From positions 1 to 61,208 of the forward strand of contig JAERTD010000025.1 of the NCBI GenBank assembly GCA_016845175.1: 61,208 nucleotides of DNA. Direction: 5' to 3'. Below, piece by piece: positions 9,565 to 18,213 of the stretch (positions are counted from its first letter, which is position 1; every line of letters starts with the position of its first letter). The notes beneath the pieces are model-generated. The model was not told where the DNA came from and searched no databases. It saw only the letters and a program-made list of their open reading frames with translations. Both the position numbers and the translations under genes were made by a program. This DNA is from Bacteroidota bacterium (GTDB lineage Bacteria; Bacteroidota; Bacteroidia; Bacteroidales; F082).

Positions 9565-9644
9565 TGTGCAGATGAGCTGATCCAATGAGTGCTAATAAGG
9601 GCTTGTCCTCATGCGAAATCATGGCATCCTGAAGCCGAATGATC

Positions 9645-9652
9645 TATCTTTG
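9645..9652 (+). promoter_or_regulatory. Candidate -7 box of the rightward maltose operon
   Basis: TATCTTTG is a full TAnnTTTG match, 23 nt before the ATG at 9676 and 90 nt from operator 1. The -33 element is not obvious. Confidence 0.5.
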
Positions 9653-9675
9653 TGTTGGAATCTTAAGCCACTGCT

Positions 9676-11394
9676 ATGTCAATTCAATCCAGTTTATTTC
9701 AATACTGGGAGACTTTGTATCCCAACGAATCAACTCAAATCCTTGAGACATTTTTAGATACATTAAGCCCTGCTGATGACCAGACTCAAATTAATGACTG
9801 GTATAAGGATGCAGTGGTCTATGCACTTTATGTTGATCTGTTTAATAAGGACTTTAAAGGCCTGATTGACAGATTGGACTATATTGAAAGACTGGGCGTG
9901 AACTGCTTATGGTTGCTGCCCATCCTGGACTCACCCATGCGTGATGCAGGTTTTGATATCCGCAATTACGATCGTATCAGGATTGATTTGTTGGGTCTTG
10001 ATGATCGTGCGACTCAGGAGGAAGAAGAGTTTGTATTTACCCAATTTCTTGAGGAAGCCCATGGAAGGGGCATTCGTGTAATTTTTGATATCGCCATCAA
10101 CCATGTATCAGACCAACACCCCTGGTTTCAGAATGCATTAAGTTCAGAAGATAGTAAGTTTCGTGGTTATTTTATCTGGACCAAGGATACCTCTTTGTAC
10201 GAGGACGCCCGATTGCTTTTTAAAGGCATTGAACCAAGCAACTGGGAAGCTGCAGGTGATTGGTATTATTTTCATCGGTTTTTCAGCTTTCAGCCCGACC
10301 TGAACTACAGAAACCATGAAGTTTTATTGGCCATGTCAAAGTATTTGCTCTACTGGCAAAGTATTGGAGTAGATGGTTTCCGTGCGGATGCGATCCCTTA
10401 TCTATGGAAAGAGTCCGGAACTTCCTGTGAGAACCTGGATAATACTCATATCATCGTAAAGTTTTTCCGTGCTGTGTTGGATTATGTAAATCCTGGAAGC
10501 CTATTATTAGCTGAAGCCTGCCAGCAGCCCAATGAGGTGGTCAAGTATATGGGAGATGGAGATGAATGCCATGCAGCCTATCATTTCCCCTTAATGCCCA
10601 TGATGTTTAAGGCTATTGCCACTGGTGATGGAGAACCCATCATCAATACACTAAGTCATCAGGTGACCCCTGAAATCCCTGAAAACAGTCAGTGGTTGAG
10701 TTTCTTAAGGGTTCATGATGAGTTGAGTTTGGAGCTTGTTTATGTGTCCGAAGCCGACAGAAAATTGATCCATGAGCATTATTGTCATGAACCAGCATGG
10801 GATTTTCGTGTGGGTGAAGGCATCTCAGCCCGTCTTTCAGAACTCATGGAACGCGATCCCAAAAGAATCACACTGGCCTATTCACTCATGCTAAGTCTGA
10901 CAGGTACGCCGGTGGTGTATTATGGAGATGAGTATGGTAAATTGAACGATACAAAGTATTATCAGGAGCAGATTCAATTAACCGGTAAAGATGATACCCG
11001 TTTTCTGGTGAGGGGAAGGGTATATTGGGATGATCTGAGCAAAAACCTGGACGACAAGGAAAACTTCCACAGCAGAGTATTGGCCACCACCACCACTATG
11101 TTGAATACAAGAAAGCAACACCAGGCCTTTGGACGCGGGGATACCGAATTTCTTATGATTAAAGATGACACTGGAACACCCTTAAAAGGCATTCTGGGGT
11201 ATACCAGAGTTTATGAAAACGAAACCCTAATTATTTTTAATAACCTGACACCTGGTAATCTCAAGTTCGAGCGCCCCATGCCTGATCAGGATTTAATATT
11301 GTTGTTTTCTCAGGGTTTTGCGGTGAATGATAGTGAAGAAACTTTAGAGTTGGAGGCCTATGGAGTTGCCTGGCTCAAACTGGCAGAAAGCTGA
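9676..11394 (+). CDS. Cytoplasmic GH13 enzyme, trehalose-synthase (TreS)-like
   Basis: A 572-residue GH13 protein without a signal peptide. Its motifs resemble trehalose synthase and relatives: WYKDAVVYALYVDLF, then INH in region I, GFRADAIPYLW with nucleophile Asp238, LLLAEACQQ with acid/base Glu280, GDGDECHAAYHFPLMP, and RVHDELSLE with Asp348. TreS interconverts maltose and trehalose, but related cytoplasmic amylases in the same clade hydrolyse maltodextrins, so the reaction is not settled. It lacks the C-terminal maltokinase found in some TreS fusions. It diverges from the secreted glycosidase operon and shares operator 1, so it probably acts on maltose or maltodextrin that has entered the cell. 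Confidence 0.85.
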   Translation: MSIQSSLFQYWETLYPNESTQILETFLDTLSPADDQTQINDWYKDAVVYALYVDLFNKDFKGLIDRLDYIERLGVNCLWLLPILDSPMRDAGFDIRNYDRIRIDLLGLDDRATQEEEEFVFTQFLEEAHGRGIRVIFDIAINHVSDQHPWFQNALSSEDSKFRGYFIWTKDTSLYEDARLLFKGIEPSNWEAAGDWYYFHRFFSFQPDLNYRNHEVLLAMSKYLLYWQSIGVDGFRADAIPYLWKESGTSCENLDNTHIIVKFFRAVLDYVNPGSLLLAEACQQPNEVVKYMGDGDECHAAYHFPLMPMMFKAIATGDGEPIINTLSHQVTPEIPENSQWLSFLRVHDELSLELVYVSEADRKLIHEHYCHEPAWDFRVGEGISARLSELMERDPKRITLAYSLMLSLTGTPVVYYGDEYGKLNDTKYYQEQIQLTGKDDTRFLVRGRVYWDDLSKNLDDKENFHSRVLATTTTMLNTRKQHQAFGRGDTEFLMIKDDTGTPLKGILGYTRVYENETLIIFNNLTPGNLKFERPMPDQDLILLFSQGFAVNDSEETLELEAYGVAWLKLAES

Positions 11395-11440
11395 TCCATT
11401 ATTTTACCCATACTGCTTTATTAAGTTTATCTTTGATCAT

Positions 11441-12016
11441 ATGAAGATAGCTTTTCAGATGATCGTGCTTCTGCTGATTCTCAGCAGTTGTCATAAAAAG
11501 AATCCTGTGGTGGTCATGGAAACTAATTTGGGTGATATTCACATCGAATTGTATGCTGAACAAGCACCCATTACCGCAAATAACTTTATACGTTATATAC
11601 AGGAAAACAGGCACAGAGGGGCCACTTTCTATAGGGTGGTACATGATGGGAATCAGGATAGCAGTCCTGTTAAGATAGCAGTTATTCAAGGAGGATTGTA
11701 TGAGGATGATCACCCTCAGGCACTACCACCCATTCCACATGAAAATACGACCGAGACTGGGGTGCTGCATTTGGATGGAGTCATTTCCATGGCTCGTTAC
11801 GGACCGGGTACTGCCACTTTTGAGTTTTTTATTTGTGTGGGTGATCAACCTGCACTTGATCATGGAGGAGACAGGAATCCAGACAATCATGGATTTGCTG
11901 CATTTGGTAGGGTCATAGAAGGCATGGAGGTGGTTAAAATTATCCATCAACAACCAGAGAAAGATCAGTTCCTGGAGCCCAGAATACCTATAAATAATAT
12001 GTCCATAAGACCTTAG
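11441..12016 (+). CDS. Cyclophilin-type peptidyl-prolyl isomerase, lipoprotein
   Basis: About 191 residues starting at ATG 11441, which gives a lipoprotein signal (LLILSSC) followed by VVMETNLGDIHIELYAEQAP, the usual start of a cyclophilin fold. TANNFIRYI and HGFAAFGRVIEGMEVV are typical later segments; some active-site positions are divergent (the FMIQGG motif reads VAVIQGG). A longer in-frame start overlaps the 3' end of the GH13 gene and lacks the signal. Expected role: proline isomerisation in protein folding in the envelope. A link to starch use beyond co-transcription is not evident. Confidence 0.88.
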   Translation: MKIAFQMIVLLLILSSCHKKNPVVVMETNLGDIHIELYAEQAPITANNFIRYIQENRHRGATFYRVVHDGNQDSSPVKIAVIQGGLYEDDHPQALPPIPHENTTETGVLHLDGVISMARYGPGTATFEFFICVGDQPALDHGGDRNPDNHGFAAFGRVIEGMEVVKIIHQQPEKDQFLEPRIPINNMSIRP

Positions 12017-12057
12017 GCTTACTTTGTGGGACCGATAGCGACTAAGGATGATTTTTC

Positions 12058-12069
12058 GCAACCGATTGC
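12058..12069. promoter_or_regulatory. LacI-type operator 2 (upstream of the mutase-phosphorylase gene)
   Basis: GCAACCGATTGC differs by one base from operator 1 and is again a 12-bp dyad around CG with one mismatch. It lies in the 219-bp gap before the fused mutase/phosphorylase gene, 166 bp upstream of its ATG. Confidence 0.72.
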
Positions 12070-12158
12070 ATTGGGCAGATCAAACAATGCTTAGTATAGT
12101 TTAGTGCATTCTTATTTTATAAGGTGCACAAATGGGATTTCCTCCTCCTTTTTATTCT

Positions 12159-12166
12159 GATCTTTG
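12159..12166 (+). promoter_or_regulatory. Possible -7 box of the mutase-phosphorylase gene
   Basis: GATCTTTG matches TAnnTTTG except for its first base, with TTTC 17 nt upstream as a weak -33 element. It lies 89 nt after operator 2. Confidence 0.3.
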
Positions 12167-12235
12167 TAGTCTTTCTTCCTGAATAAAGAATTGGGGAAAT
12201 TGTAATATTGTTGACCACTAATAAAACACATAAAG

Positions 12236-15200
12236 ATGTCTGCTTACCCATTTGATGCCGTTATTTTTGACCTGGATGGTGTGATCACCAAAACTGCTAC
12301 CACACACAGTCATGCCTGGAAGAAAATGTTTGATGACTATCTAAAACAAAGAGCTGATCAACTGGGTGAAGCGTTTGTTCCCTTCAGCGGAGATGATTAT
12401 TTGCAATTTGTGGATGGTAAACCAAGGTATGAGGGTGTTAAATCATTTCTGGCCTCAAGATCCATTGAATTGGACTTTGGTAGCCCTGATGATACCACAG
12501 AGCTTGAAACTGTTTGTGGGTTAGGGAACAGGAAAAATCAGGCATTCAATGAGGTTTTGCAAAAGGATGGCGTAGAAGTTTACCCTTCGACGGTCCAACT
12601 TTTTCATGACCTGAAAGAGGCTGGTATTCACATTGGTGTGGCCTCTTCCAGTAAAAATGCTGAGGCGGTGCTTACGGCTGCAGGTCTGATGGATTTTGTA
12701 GAAACCAGAGTGGATGGTGTGGTGTCAGCTACCTTGGGTTTGAATGGGAAACCTGCTCCGGATATTTTTGTGAAAGCAGCTGAAAATCTAGGAGTCGAAG
12801 TTCATCGCTCTGTGGTAGTTGAAGATGCTTCTTCAGGAGTGGCCGCCGGGAAGAATGGCAATTTCGGATTGGTTCTGGGACTGGCCCGTGAGAACAATAC
12901 CGAGGCTCTTAAAATCAATGGTGCTGATGTGGTGGTAGATGATATTGAGGATTTTGGATTTAAGGAAATACAACAATGGTTTGAGACGGGCATCAATGAA
13001 GATGCCTGGCAGATTCAGTATCACGACTATAATCCTGAGAAAGAAAGATCACGTGAAGCTTTATTAAGCATTGGCAATGGCTTTTTCGCTACCAGAGGTG
13101 CCATGGAAGAATCAAAGGCAAGCGAGCATCATTATCCGGGAACCTATGTAGCTGGATTATACAACCGCTTGCTATCTCCGGTGGGTGATCGCCAAATTGA
13201 GAATGAAGATTTTGTAAATGCACCCAACTGGTTAACCGTTAACTTTAAAATTGATGATGAGCCATGGATAGATACTGAATCTCTGGATATCATGAGTATC
13301 CAAAGAACACTGGATTTTAGAAATGGTCAGTTGTACCGAAAAATGCATATCAGGGATGCCAATAACAAGGAAACTCTCATTGAGTCAAGCCGTGTGATTA
13401 GCATGAAAAACCCCCATTTGGCCGCATTAAAATATACTCTTAAACCACTCAACTACAGTGGTTCAGTAAGTCTGTGCTCAACCCTGGATGCAACCCACGA
13501 GAATGAGGGCGTGTCCAGATATAAATCTCTGGAGTCGAAACATATTGAAACCATAGAGCAAGGGGGATCCGACCACAACTCTTATTTGGTATGTCAGACC
13601 AACCAATCCCATATACAAATGGCACAGGCTGCCAAACTATCACTACGTTCTGATGGTGAGACACAACCAAACAAGATTGGCGTGAGTATGGATGATGGGA
13701 TCGTCTATTCCTATATTGATGTTGAGCTGAGCCAGGGACAGGTTCTTGAGTTGGAAAAATGTGTTAGTTTTTACACTTCCCATCAATTTGAAACTTCTGA
13801 GGTCAAGCAGTCGGCCATAAACGCTGTGGAAGATGACTGGGCTTATGATGATATCTTACGCGATAATGAAGAAAGCTGGGCCAATATCTGGCAAACTGCT
13901 GATATTAAAATCGAAGGGGATCGTTTATCTCAAAAATTGATGCGTTTGCACATCTACCACTTGATGGTCTCTGGATCCGGGCATAATGTGGATTTGGATG
14001 CCAGTATTACCGCACGCGGACTCCATGGTGAAGCCTATCGTGGTCATATATTTTGGGACGAATTATTTATCCTGCCTTTCTATAATATTCATTTTCCTGA
14101 AACGGCTAAATCAATTCTGATGTACCGTTACAGAAGACTGGATGCTGCACGAGACTATGCGAAGGCGCATGGTTATCAAGGTGCCATGTTCCCCTGGCAA
14201 AGTGGTAGCGACGGTCGTGAGGAAACACAGGTGATGCACCTGAATCCAGTTACCGGCCATTGGGGGCCCGATCACAGTTCTCTTCAAAGACATGTTTCAC
14301 TGGCCATTGCCTATAATTTCTGGCAGTACTTCCATGTGAGCAACGACATTAGCTTTATGGAGGCCTATGGGGCCGAGCTTTATTTTGAGATATGTCGCTT
14401 CTGGGCCAGCAAGGCACAATTGGATAAAAAAAGCGGTCGCTACTCCATTGATGAAGTCATGGGGCCTGACGAATTTCATGAAATGCTACCCGGAAAAGAA
14501 ACCCCCGGACTGAAAGACAATGCCTACACCAACCTAATGGTTTCCTGGATGTTTACCAAAGCAGAAAAACTGTTTGATCTATTGAGTGAGAAGGCTAAAG
14601 AAAATCTGACTAAGAAAATTGAACTCCATACAGAGGAATTAGCCCATTGGAAAAAGATACAATCCAGACTGAAACTGATAGTTTCTGAAGAGGGTATCAT
14701 CTCTCAATATGATGGCTACTTTAGCTTGAAAGAGCTGGACTGGGAATACTACAGATTAAAATATAAGAATGTATACCGCATGGATCGTCTGTTAAAGGCT
14801 GAAGGAAAATCAGCTGACGACTATAAGGTAGCCAAGCAGGCAGATACCCTGATGACCTTCTACAATCTTAATAAGTCAACGGTGGACGATTTATTAGAAC
14901 TAATGGATTACAGGCTTCCAAAGGATTATCTGAATAAAAACCTAACATACTATTTACAACGCACATCCCATGGGTCCACATTAAGTCGGGTGGTGCATGC
15001 ACAACTGGCACAAATTATTGGTGATCAGTCACTCAGTTGGAAGTTGTATCAGGAGGCCCTGGCAAGTGATTTTGTTGACATCCAGGGCGGTACTACAGCA
15101 GAAGGAATCCATGCCGGGGTTATGGCAGGAACCATCATGACAGCCTTATCAACCTATGCAGGAGTAGACCTGAGGTCCGATGTATTGGAAGTCAATCCCA

Positions 15201-15373
15201 ATTTACCCGCCAATTGGAAGCAAATCGATTTTAATTTTTATTTTAAGGGCGTCAATTATAGTTTCCGAATAAGTAATGAGCGTGTTGTTATTAGGGCAGA
15301 TGCTGAAACAAAGCTTATGGTATTCGGAGGTGTTTACACTGTAGGAGGCACAGCAACAGAGATTTATAAGTAA
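12236..15373 (+). CDS. Fused beta-phosphoglucomutase - GH65 maltose phosphorylase
   Basis: A 1045-residue two-enzyme protein. Residues 1 to about 245 are a HAD-type beta-phosphoglucomutase: FDLDGV with Asp12/Asp14, VASSSKNAE, KPAPDIF and VVVEDASSGV. From about residue 255 comes a GH65 phosphorylase (IQYHDYNPEKERSREALLSI, GNGFFATRG) with the general acid Glu746 in MGPDEFHE and the phosphate-binding segment HGSTLSRVVHA. Together the two halves would take maltose plus phosphate to glucose and beta-glucose-1-phosphate, then to glucose-6-phosphate, passing the intermediate directly. GH65 also includes trehalose and kojibiose phosphorylases; maltose is inferred from neighbours. Each half looks full length, so this is a true fusion and not a truncated pair. 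Confidence 0.93.
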   Translation: MSAYPFDAVIFDLDGVITKTATTHSHAWKKMFDDYLKQRADQLGEAFVPFSGDDYLQFVDGKPRYEGVKSFLASRSIELDFGSPDDTTELETVCGLGNRKNQAFNEVLQKDGVEVYPSTVQLFHDLKEAGIHIGVASSSKNAEAVLTAAGLMDFVETRVDGVVSATLGLNGKPAPDIFVKAAENLGVEVHRSVVVEDASSGVAAGKNGNFGLVLGLARENNTEALKINGADVVVDDIEDFGFKEIQQWFETGINEDAWQIQYHDYNPEKERSREALLSIGNGFFATRGAMEESKASEHHYPGTYVAGLYNRLLSPVGDRQIENEDFVNAPNWLTVNFKIDDEPWIDTESLDIMSIQRTLDFRNGQLYRKMHIRDANNKETLIESSRVISMKNPHLAALKYTLKPLNYSGSVSLCSTLDATHENEGVSRYKSLESKHIETIEQGGSDHNSYLVCQTNQSHIQMAQAAKLSLRSDGETQPNKIGVSMDDGIVYSYIDVELSQGQVLELEKCVSFYTSHQFETSEVKQSAINAVEDDWAYDDILRDNEESWANIWQTADIKIEGDRLSQKLMRLHIYHLMVSGSGHNVDLDASITARGLHGEAYRGHIFWDELFILPFYNIHFPETAKSILMYRYRRLDAARDYAKAHGYQGAMFPWQSGSDGREETQVMHLNPVTGHWGPDHSSLQRHVSLAIAYNFWQYFHVSNDISFMEAYGAELYFEICRFWASKAQLDKKSGRYSIDEVMGPDEFHEMLPGKETPGLKDNAYTNLMVSWMFTKAEKLFDLLSEKAKENLTKKIELHTEELAHWKKIQSRLKLIVSEEGIISQYDGYFSLKELDWEYYRLKYKNVYRMDRLLKAEGKSADDYKVAKQADTLMTFYNLNKSTVDDLLELMDYRLPKDYLNKNLTYYLQRTSHGSTLSRVVHAQLAQIIGDQSLSWKLYQEALASDFVDIQGGTTAEGIHAGVMAGTIMTALSTYAGVDLRSDVLEVNPNLPANWKQIDFNFYFKGVNYSFRISNERVVIRADAETKLMVFGGVYTVGGTATEIYK

Positions 15374-15387
15374 CAAATATCCACTAC

Positions 15388-15404
15388 AACTGCAAGTTGC
15401 AGTT
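15388..15404. repeat. 17-bp perfect palindrome upstream of the kinase pair
   Basis: AACTGCAAGTTGCAGTT has 8-bp arms around a single central base and lies in the 44-bp gap between the GH65 fusion and the first kinase, 14 bp before the ATG. It could form a small RNA hairpin (6-bp stem, 5-nt loop) or bind a dimeric regulator. It has no T run, so it is not a terminator. Confidence 0.6.
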
Positions 15405-15417
15405 AAAAATGTAAGAA

Positions 15418-16059
15418 ATGCAAAACGATATAATTACCGTAAAAGACACCCATGTTCAAGCAGCTGAGCTAGTCATGGAAGATGTCCTGAAGAAATTCAA
15501 AGGAGGAAAGTTCATCATAACCATTGCTGGTGAAGTGAGCTCTGGAAAGTCAACTTTGTCTTATTTATTGGGACGCATGTTTAAAATGAAGGGCATTAAC
15601 TCCAAGATCATCGACCTGGTGGATTACTATATTGTACCACCCCTCGAAAGGAGAAAGTGGAGGGCCGACAATGGTATCAAAAGCATTGGATTTGATGAGT
15701 ACAACTGGCCACTTATTGAAGAGGTGATGGAAAAGTTCAGAAAAGATGAGCAAGCCACATTACCCCTGGTGGATCTGTTAACTGATCATGTGGATACTTT
15801 AATTACTGATTTTAAGGATATTCAGGTGTTGATAATGACAGGTTTATATGCCTCTTTTTGTAAAAAGGCAGATTATCGGGTATTCATGGAATTAACCTAT
15901 AGAGAAACCTATGAGGCCCAGGCTTATACGGCTAGAGAAGGACTTGATAGCTTCAGAAAGAAAATATTGGAAAAGGAGCATAAGGTTGTTCAGGAGCAGA
16001 AGAATAATGCAGATATTTATATCGACTTTAATACTTTTATGAATAGTTACCACCTTTAA
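15418..16059 (+). CDS. Uridine-kinase-like P-loop protein, possibly catalytically impaired
   Basis: A 213-residue protein of the phosphoribulokinase/uridine kinase fold. The Walker A motif GEVSSGKST lies at about residues 39-47. It is clearly paralogous to the next gene (shared LERR/LERM, GIK, VDLLTDHVDTLITDF / VDLVTEQVDELITDF, and E.TY.ET). Compared with that copy it has LVDYY where the partner has HIDNFY, and MTGLYA where the partner has IDGLYA. The acidic residues expected for catalysis and magnesium binding are therefore shifted or lost. Substrate is unknown. It lies between the maltose phosphorylase and the second kinase, so a regulatory or heteromeric partner role is plausible but unproven. 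Confidence 0.8.
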   Translation: MQNDIITVKDTHVQAAELVMEDVLKKFKGGKFIITIAGEVSSGKSTLSYLLGRMFKMKGINSKIIDLVDYYIVPPLERRKWRADNGIKSIGFDEYNWPLIEEVMEKFRKDEQATLPLVDLLTDHVDTLITDFKDIQVLIMTGLYASFCKKADYRVFMELTYRETYEAQAYTAREGLDSFRKKILEKEHKVVQEQKNNADIYIDFNTFMNSYHL

Positions 16060-16069
16060 AATCAGAAAG

Positions 16070-16708
16070 ATGCTTGAAGATGTGTTGTTGATAGCACCCA
16101 AACACCGTGAAGTAGGCGAAGAGATTGTTGCCGAGATATTGAAAGCGAAAAAAGACAAATTTATTGTAGCCATTTCGGGTGAATCAGGTTCCGGGAAATC
16201 GGAGCTGACCCATGTGGTAGCCAAAGCCCTCAGGAAGCATGGTATCTTCGCCAAACCCATTCATATTGATAATTTCTACAATACCCTGCCTCTGGAACGA
16301 ATGGAAATCCGCACCTCCGGTGGGATAAAAAATACAGTGGGAATGAAGGAGTATCGGTGGGATTTGGTGCATCAAACAGTGGATGATTTTAAAAACAATC
16401 GGAAATCCAGCATGCCATGTGTGGACCTGGTTACTGAGCAGGTGGATGAGTTGATTACCGATTTCAATGGTGTGGATATGCTTATCATTGATGGATTATA
16501 TGCCATACACAGCGAAGGTGTTGATATGAAGGTGTTGATAGAGCTTACCTACCACGAAACCAAGAAAGCACAATCAGACCGGGGTAAAGAACCCAATAAT
16601 CCCACACGCTGGGAGATTCTGGAACAGGAGCATCAGGAAGTCTTATCCATTAAACATGAAGCCGACTGGTTCGTCAGTAAAGACTTTACATTGGTAGCAG
16701 CAAGGTAA
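16070..16708 (+). CDS. Uridine-kinase-like P-loop kinase
   Basis: A 212-residue kinase of the uridine kinase/phosphoribulokinase fold. Walker A is GESGSGKSE near residues 43-51, the putative catalytic Asp lies in HIDNFY, and a Walker-B-like IIDGLYA follows at about 137-143. All expected motifs are present, unlike in the preceding paralogue, from which it is separated by 10 bp. It is the last gene of the rightward operon, ahead of a terminator. The phosphoryl acceptor is not known: a nucleoside or a sugar released by the pathway are both possible. No C-terminal extension is present. Confidence 0.82.
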   Translation: MLEDVLLIAPKHREVGEEIVAEILKAKKDKFIVAISGESGSGKSELTHVVAKALRKHGIFAKPIHIDNFYNTLPLERMEIRTSGGIKNTVGMKEYRWDLVHQTVDDFKNNRKSSMPCVDLVTEQVDELITDFNGVDMLIIDGLYAIHSEGVDMKVLIELTYHETKKAQSDRGKEPNNPTRWEILEQEHQEVLSIKHEADWFVSKDFTLVAAR

Positions 16709-16750
16709 ACACCTTAGCTAAGCAAGAAATTGATACTAATAAAGCAGAAG

Positions 16751-16787
16751 GGCTTTGGCTTAGATTAAGCTGAAGCCTTTTTCTTTT
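16751..16787 (+). terminator. Intrinsic terminator of the maltose operon, overlapping the MFS 3' end
   Basis: GGCTT (16751-16755) pairs with AAGCC (16773-16777) and GCTTA (16758-16762) with TAAGC (16766-16770), with small internal bulges. The T-rich tract TTTTTCTTTT follows. It ends + strand transcription and lies partly within the last codons of the convergent transporter gene. Confidence 0.65.
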
Positions 16788-18084
16788 GATCCAGTTTATC
16801 CTTTACGAAAACAGTGCTTATGGCTCCCAGGAACATGAATACACCTGCCATGAGTAAGGATGACAATGGATCGCTGTTAAATACATATTTCAAAATCAGG
16901 CCACCAAAAATACCATTAACAATTTGTGGTATGGTGATAGACATATTAAAAAGCCCCATGAACATGCCCATCTGTTTAGCAGGAATGGAGTTAGCCAACA
17001 TGGCATATGGCATGGCCAGTATACTTCCCCAGGCAATACCGATACCCACCATGGGTATAATTAAGTAGTTTGGGTCGCCTATAACAGCAAATGAAAGAAA
17101 GGCCAGTCCGCCCAGTGTCAATGCCAGTGCATGGGTAAACCTTCGCCCAAGTCGCTTGGCAACCACCGGAAGTCCCAATGCAATAACCGCTGACACCCCG
17201 TTGTATACACCAAAGAGAATACCAACCCAGTTTCCGGCTTCCTGATAGGCCGGACTATTGGGATCGCTGGTTCCAAAAAAGTGGAGGGCAACAGCAGGTG
17301 TGGTATACACCCACATAGAAAACAAGGCAAACCATGAGAAAAACTGCACCAATAAAAGCTGCCACATGGTTTTGGGTATGGTAATACCCTTTGTTTTGGC
17401 AGTCTTGTCTTCTTCCTCTTTGTCTTCGTAAAATTCAGGTGGATACTCCTTGGTGGTAACTACGGTCCACACTATGGTTGCTATCAGAACAGCAGCACCA
17501 AAATAGAATGAAAATATCACATTGTCGGGCACAATACCGTCATTACCTGAATCTCCTGATATGCCAAACCAATTGCTCAACATATAAGGTAACCACGAGC
17601 CAACCACCGCTCCAATACCAATAAGCACCGTTTGGGTGGAAAAGCCAAGAGTATGCTGTTCTTCTGGAAGTTTATCTGCAACCAATGCCCTGAAGGGTTC
17701 CATGGAGATGTTGATGGAAGCATCCATAATCATGAGCAAACCACCACCAATAAACATAGGAGCAATATATCCTGCAAAATGTGGTGCATTGGGCATTAAG
17801 ATCAGTGCCGTACTGGTGAGCAAAGCTCCTGCAAGAAAATAAGGCCTCCTTCGACCCAGAGAATTCCATGTTCGATCACTGAAATAACCCACGATGGGTT
17901 GGATGATCATTCCTGTTATAGGTGCCACCAGCCAGAACCAACTCAAATGGTGCACATCTGCGCCAAAGGTCAATAGTATTCTGGATGCATTGGCATTTTG
18001 AAGGGCAAAACCAAACTGAATGCCAAGAAATCCGACACTCATATTCCATATTTGCCAAAAATTTAACCGTGGTTTTTTTGTCAT
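16765..18084 (-). CDS. MFS sugar transporter (GPH/SLC45-like)
   Basis: A 439-residue inner-membrane protein with about twelve hydrophobic segments. The sequence LNFWQIWNMSVGFLGIQFGF, then PIVGYFSDRTWNSLGRRRPY (a major-facilitator loop 2-3 signature) resembles the sucrose/maltose-type symporters of the GPH/SLC45 group often found in Bacteroidota maltose loci. It probably brings maltose or short maltodextrins into the cytoplasm for the GH65 and GH13 enzymes encoded next to it. It converges on the kinase pair and is read from the right, with operator 3 upstream. Substrate is inferred from context only. Confidence 0.9.
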   Translation of the reverse strand: MTKKPRLNFWQIWNMSVGFLGIQFGFALQNANASRILLTFGADVHHLSWFWLVAPITGMIIQPIVGYFSDRTWNSLGRRRPYFLAGALLTSTALILMPNAPHFAGYIAPMFIGGGLLMIMDASINISMEPFRALVADKLPEEQHTLGFSTQTVLIGIGAVVGSWLPYMLSNWFGISGDSGNDGIVPDNVIFSFYFGAAVLIATIVWTVVTTKEYPPEFYEDKEEEDKTAKTKGITIPKTMWQLLLVQFFSWFALFSMWVYTTPAVALHFFGTSDPNSPAYQEAGNWVGILFGVYNGVSAVIALGLPVVAKRLGRRFTHALALTLGGLAFLSFAVIGDPNYLIIPMVGIGIAWGSILAMPYAMLANSIPAKQMGMFMGLFNMSITIPQIVNGIFGGLILKYVFNSDPLSSLLMAGVFMFLGAISTVFVKDKLDQKKKASA

Positions 18085-18104
18085 AACCTGCCTTTTAATT
18101 GCCC

Positions 18105-18112
18105 CGAAAATA
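18105..18112 (-). promoter_or_regulatory. Possible -7 box of the MFS transporter gene
   Basis: The minus strand reads TATTTTCG, a one-base mismatch to TAnnTTTG, 20 nt before the transporter ATG and 101 nt from operator 3. Confidence 0.3.
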
Positions 18113-18213
18113 CACCAAAAGAACGAGATATGGCAGGCGGCAGCTTAGATTATCTCATGAAAAGTAAGCATAAAGGACCGATCATCAACAAAGATTATAA
18201 TTTGATTGTATTT

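Noticed and set aside
9421..9585. N-terminal extension of the neopullulanase-like protein
   Set aside because: It would cover the operator and -7 box and hide the signal peptide that starts at 9420.
13161..13172. ACAACCGCTTGC, similar to the LacI-type operators
   Set aside because: It lies inside the fusion gene coding sequence, has poorer symmetry and encodes conserved residues (YNRLL), so it is most likely chance.
16751..16787. Riboswitch or attenuator downstream of the kinase pair
   Set aside because: The hairpin has a T-rich tail and lies at the end of the operon, so a plain terminator explains it.
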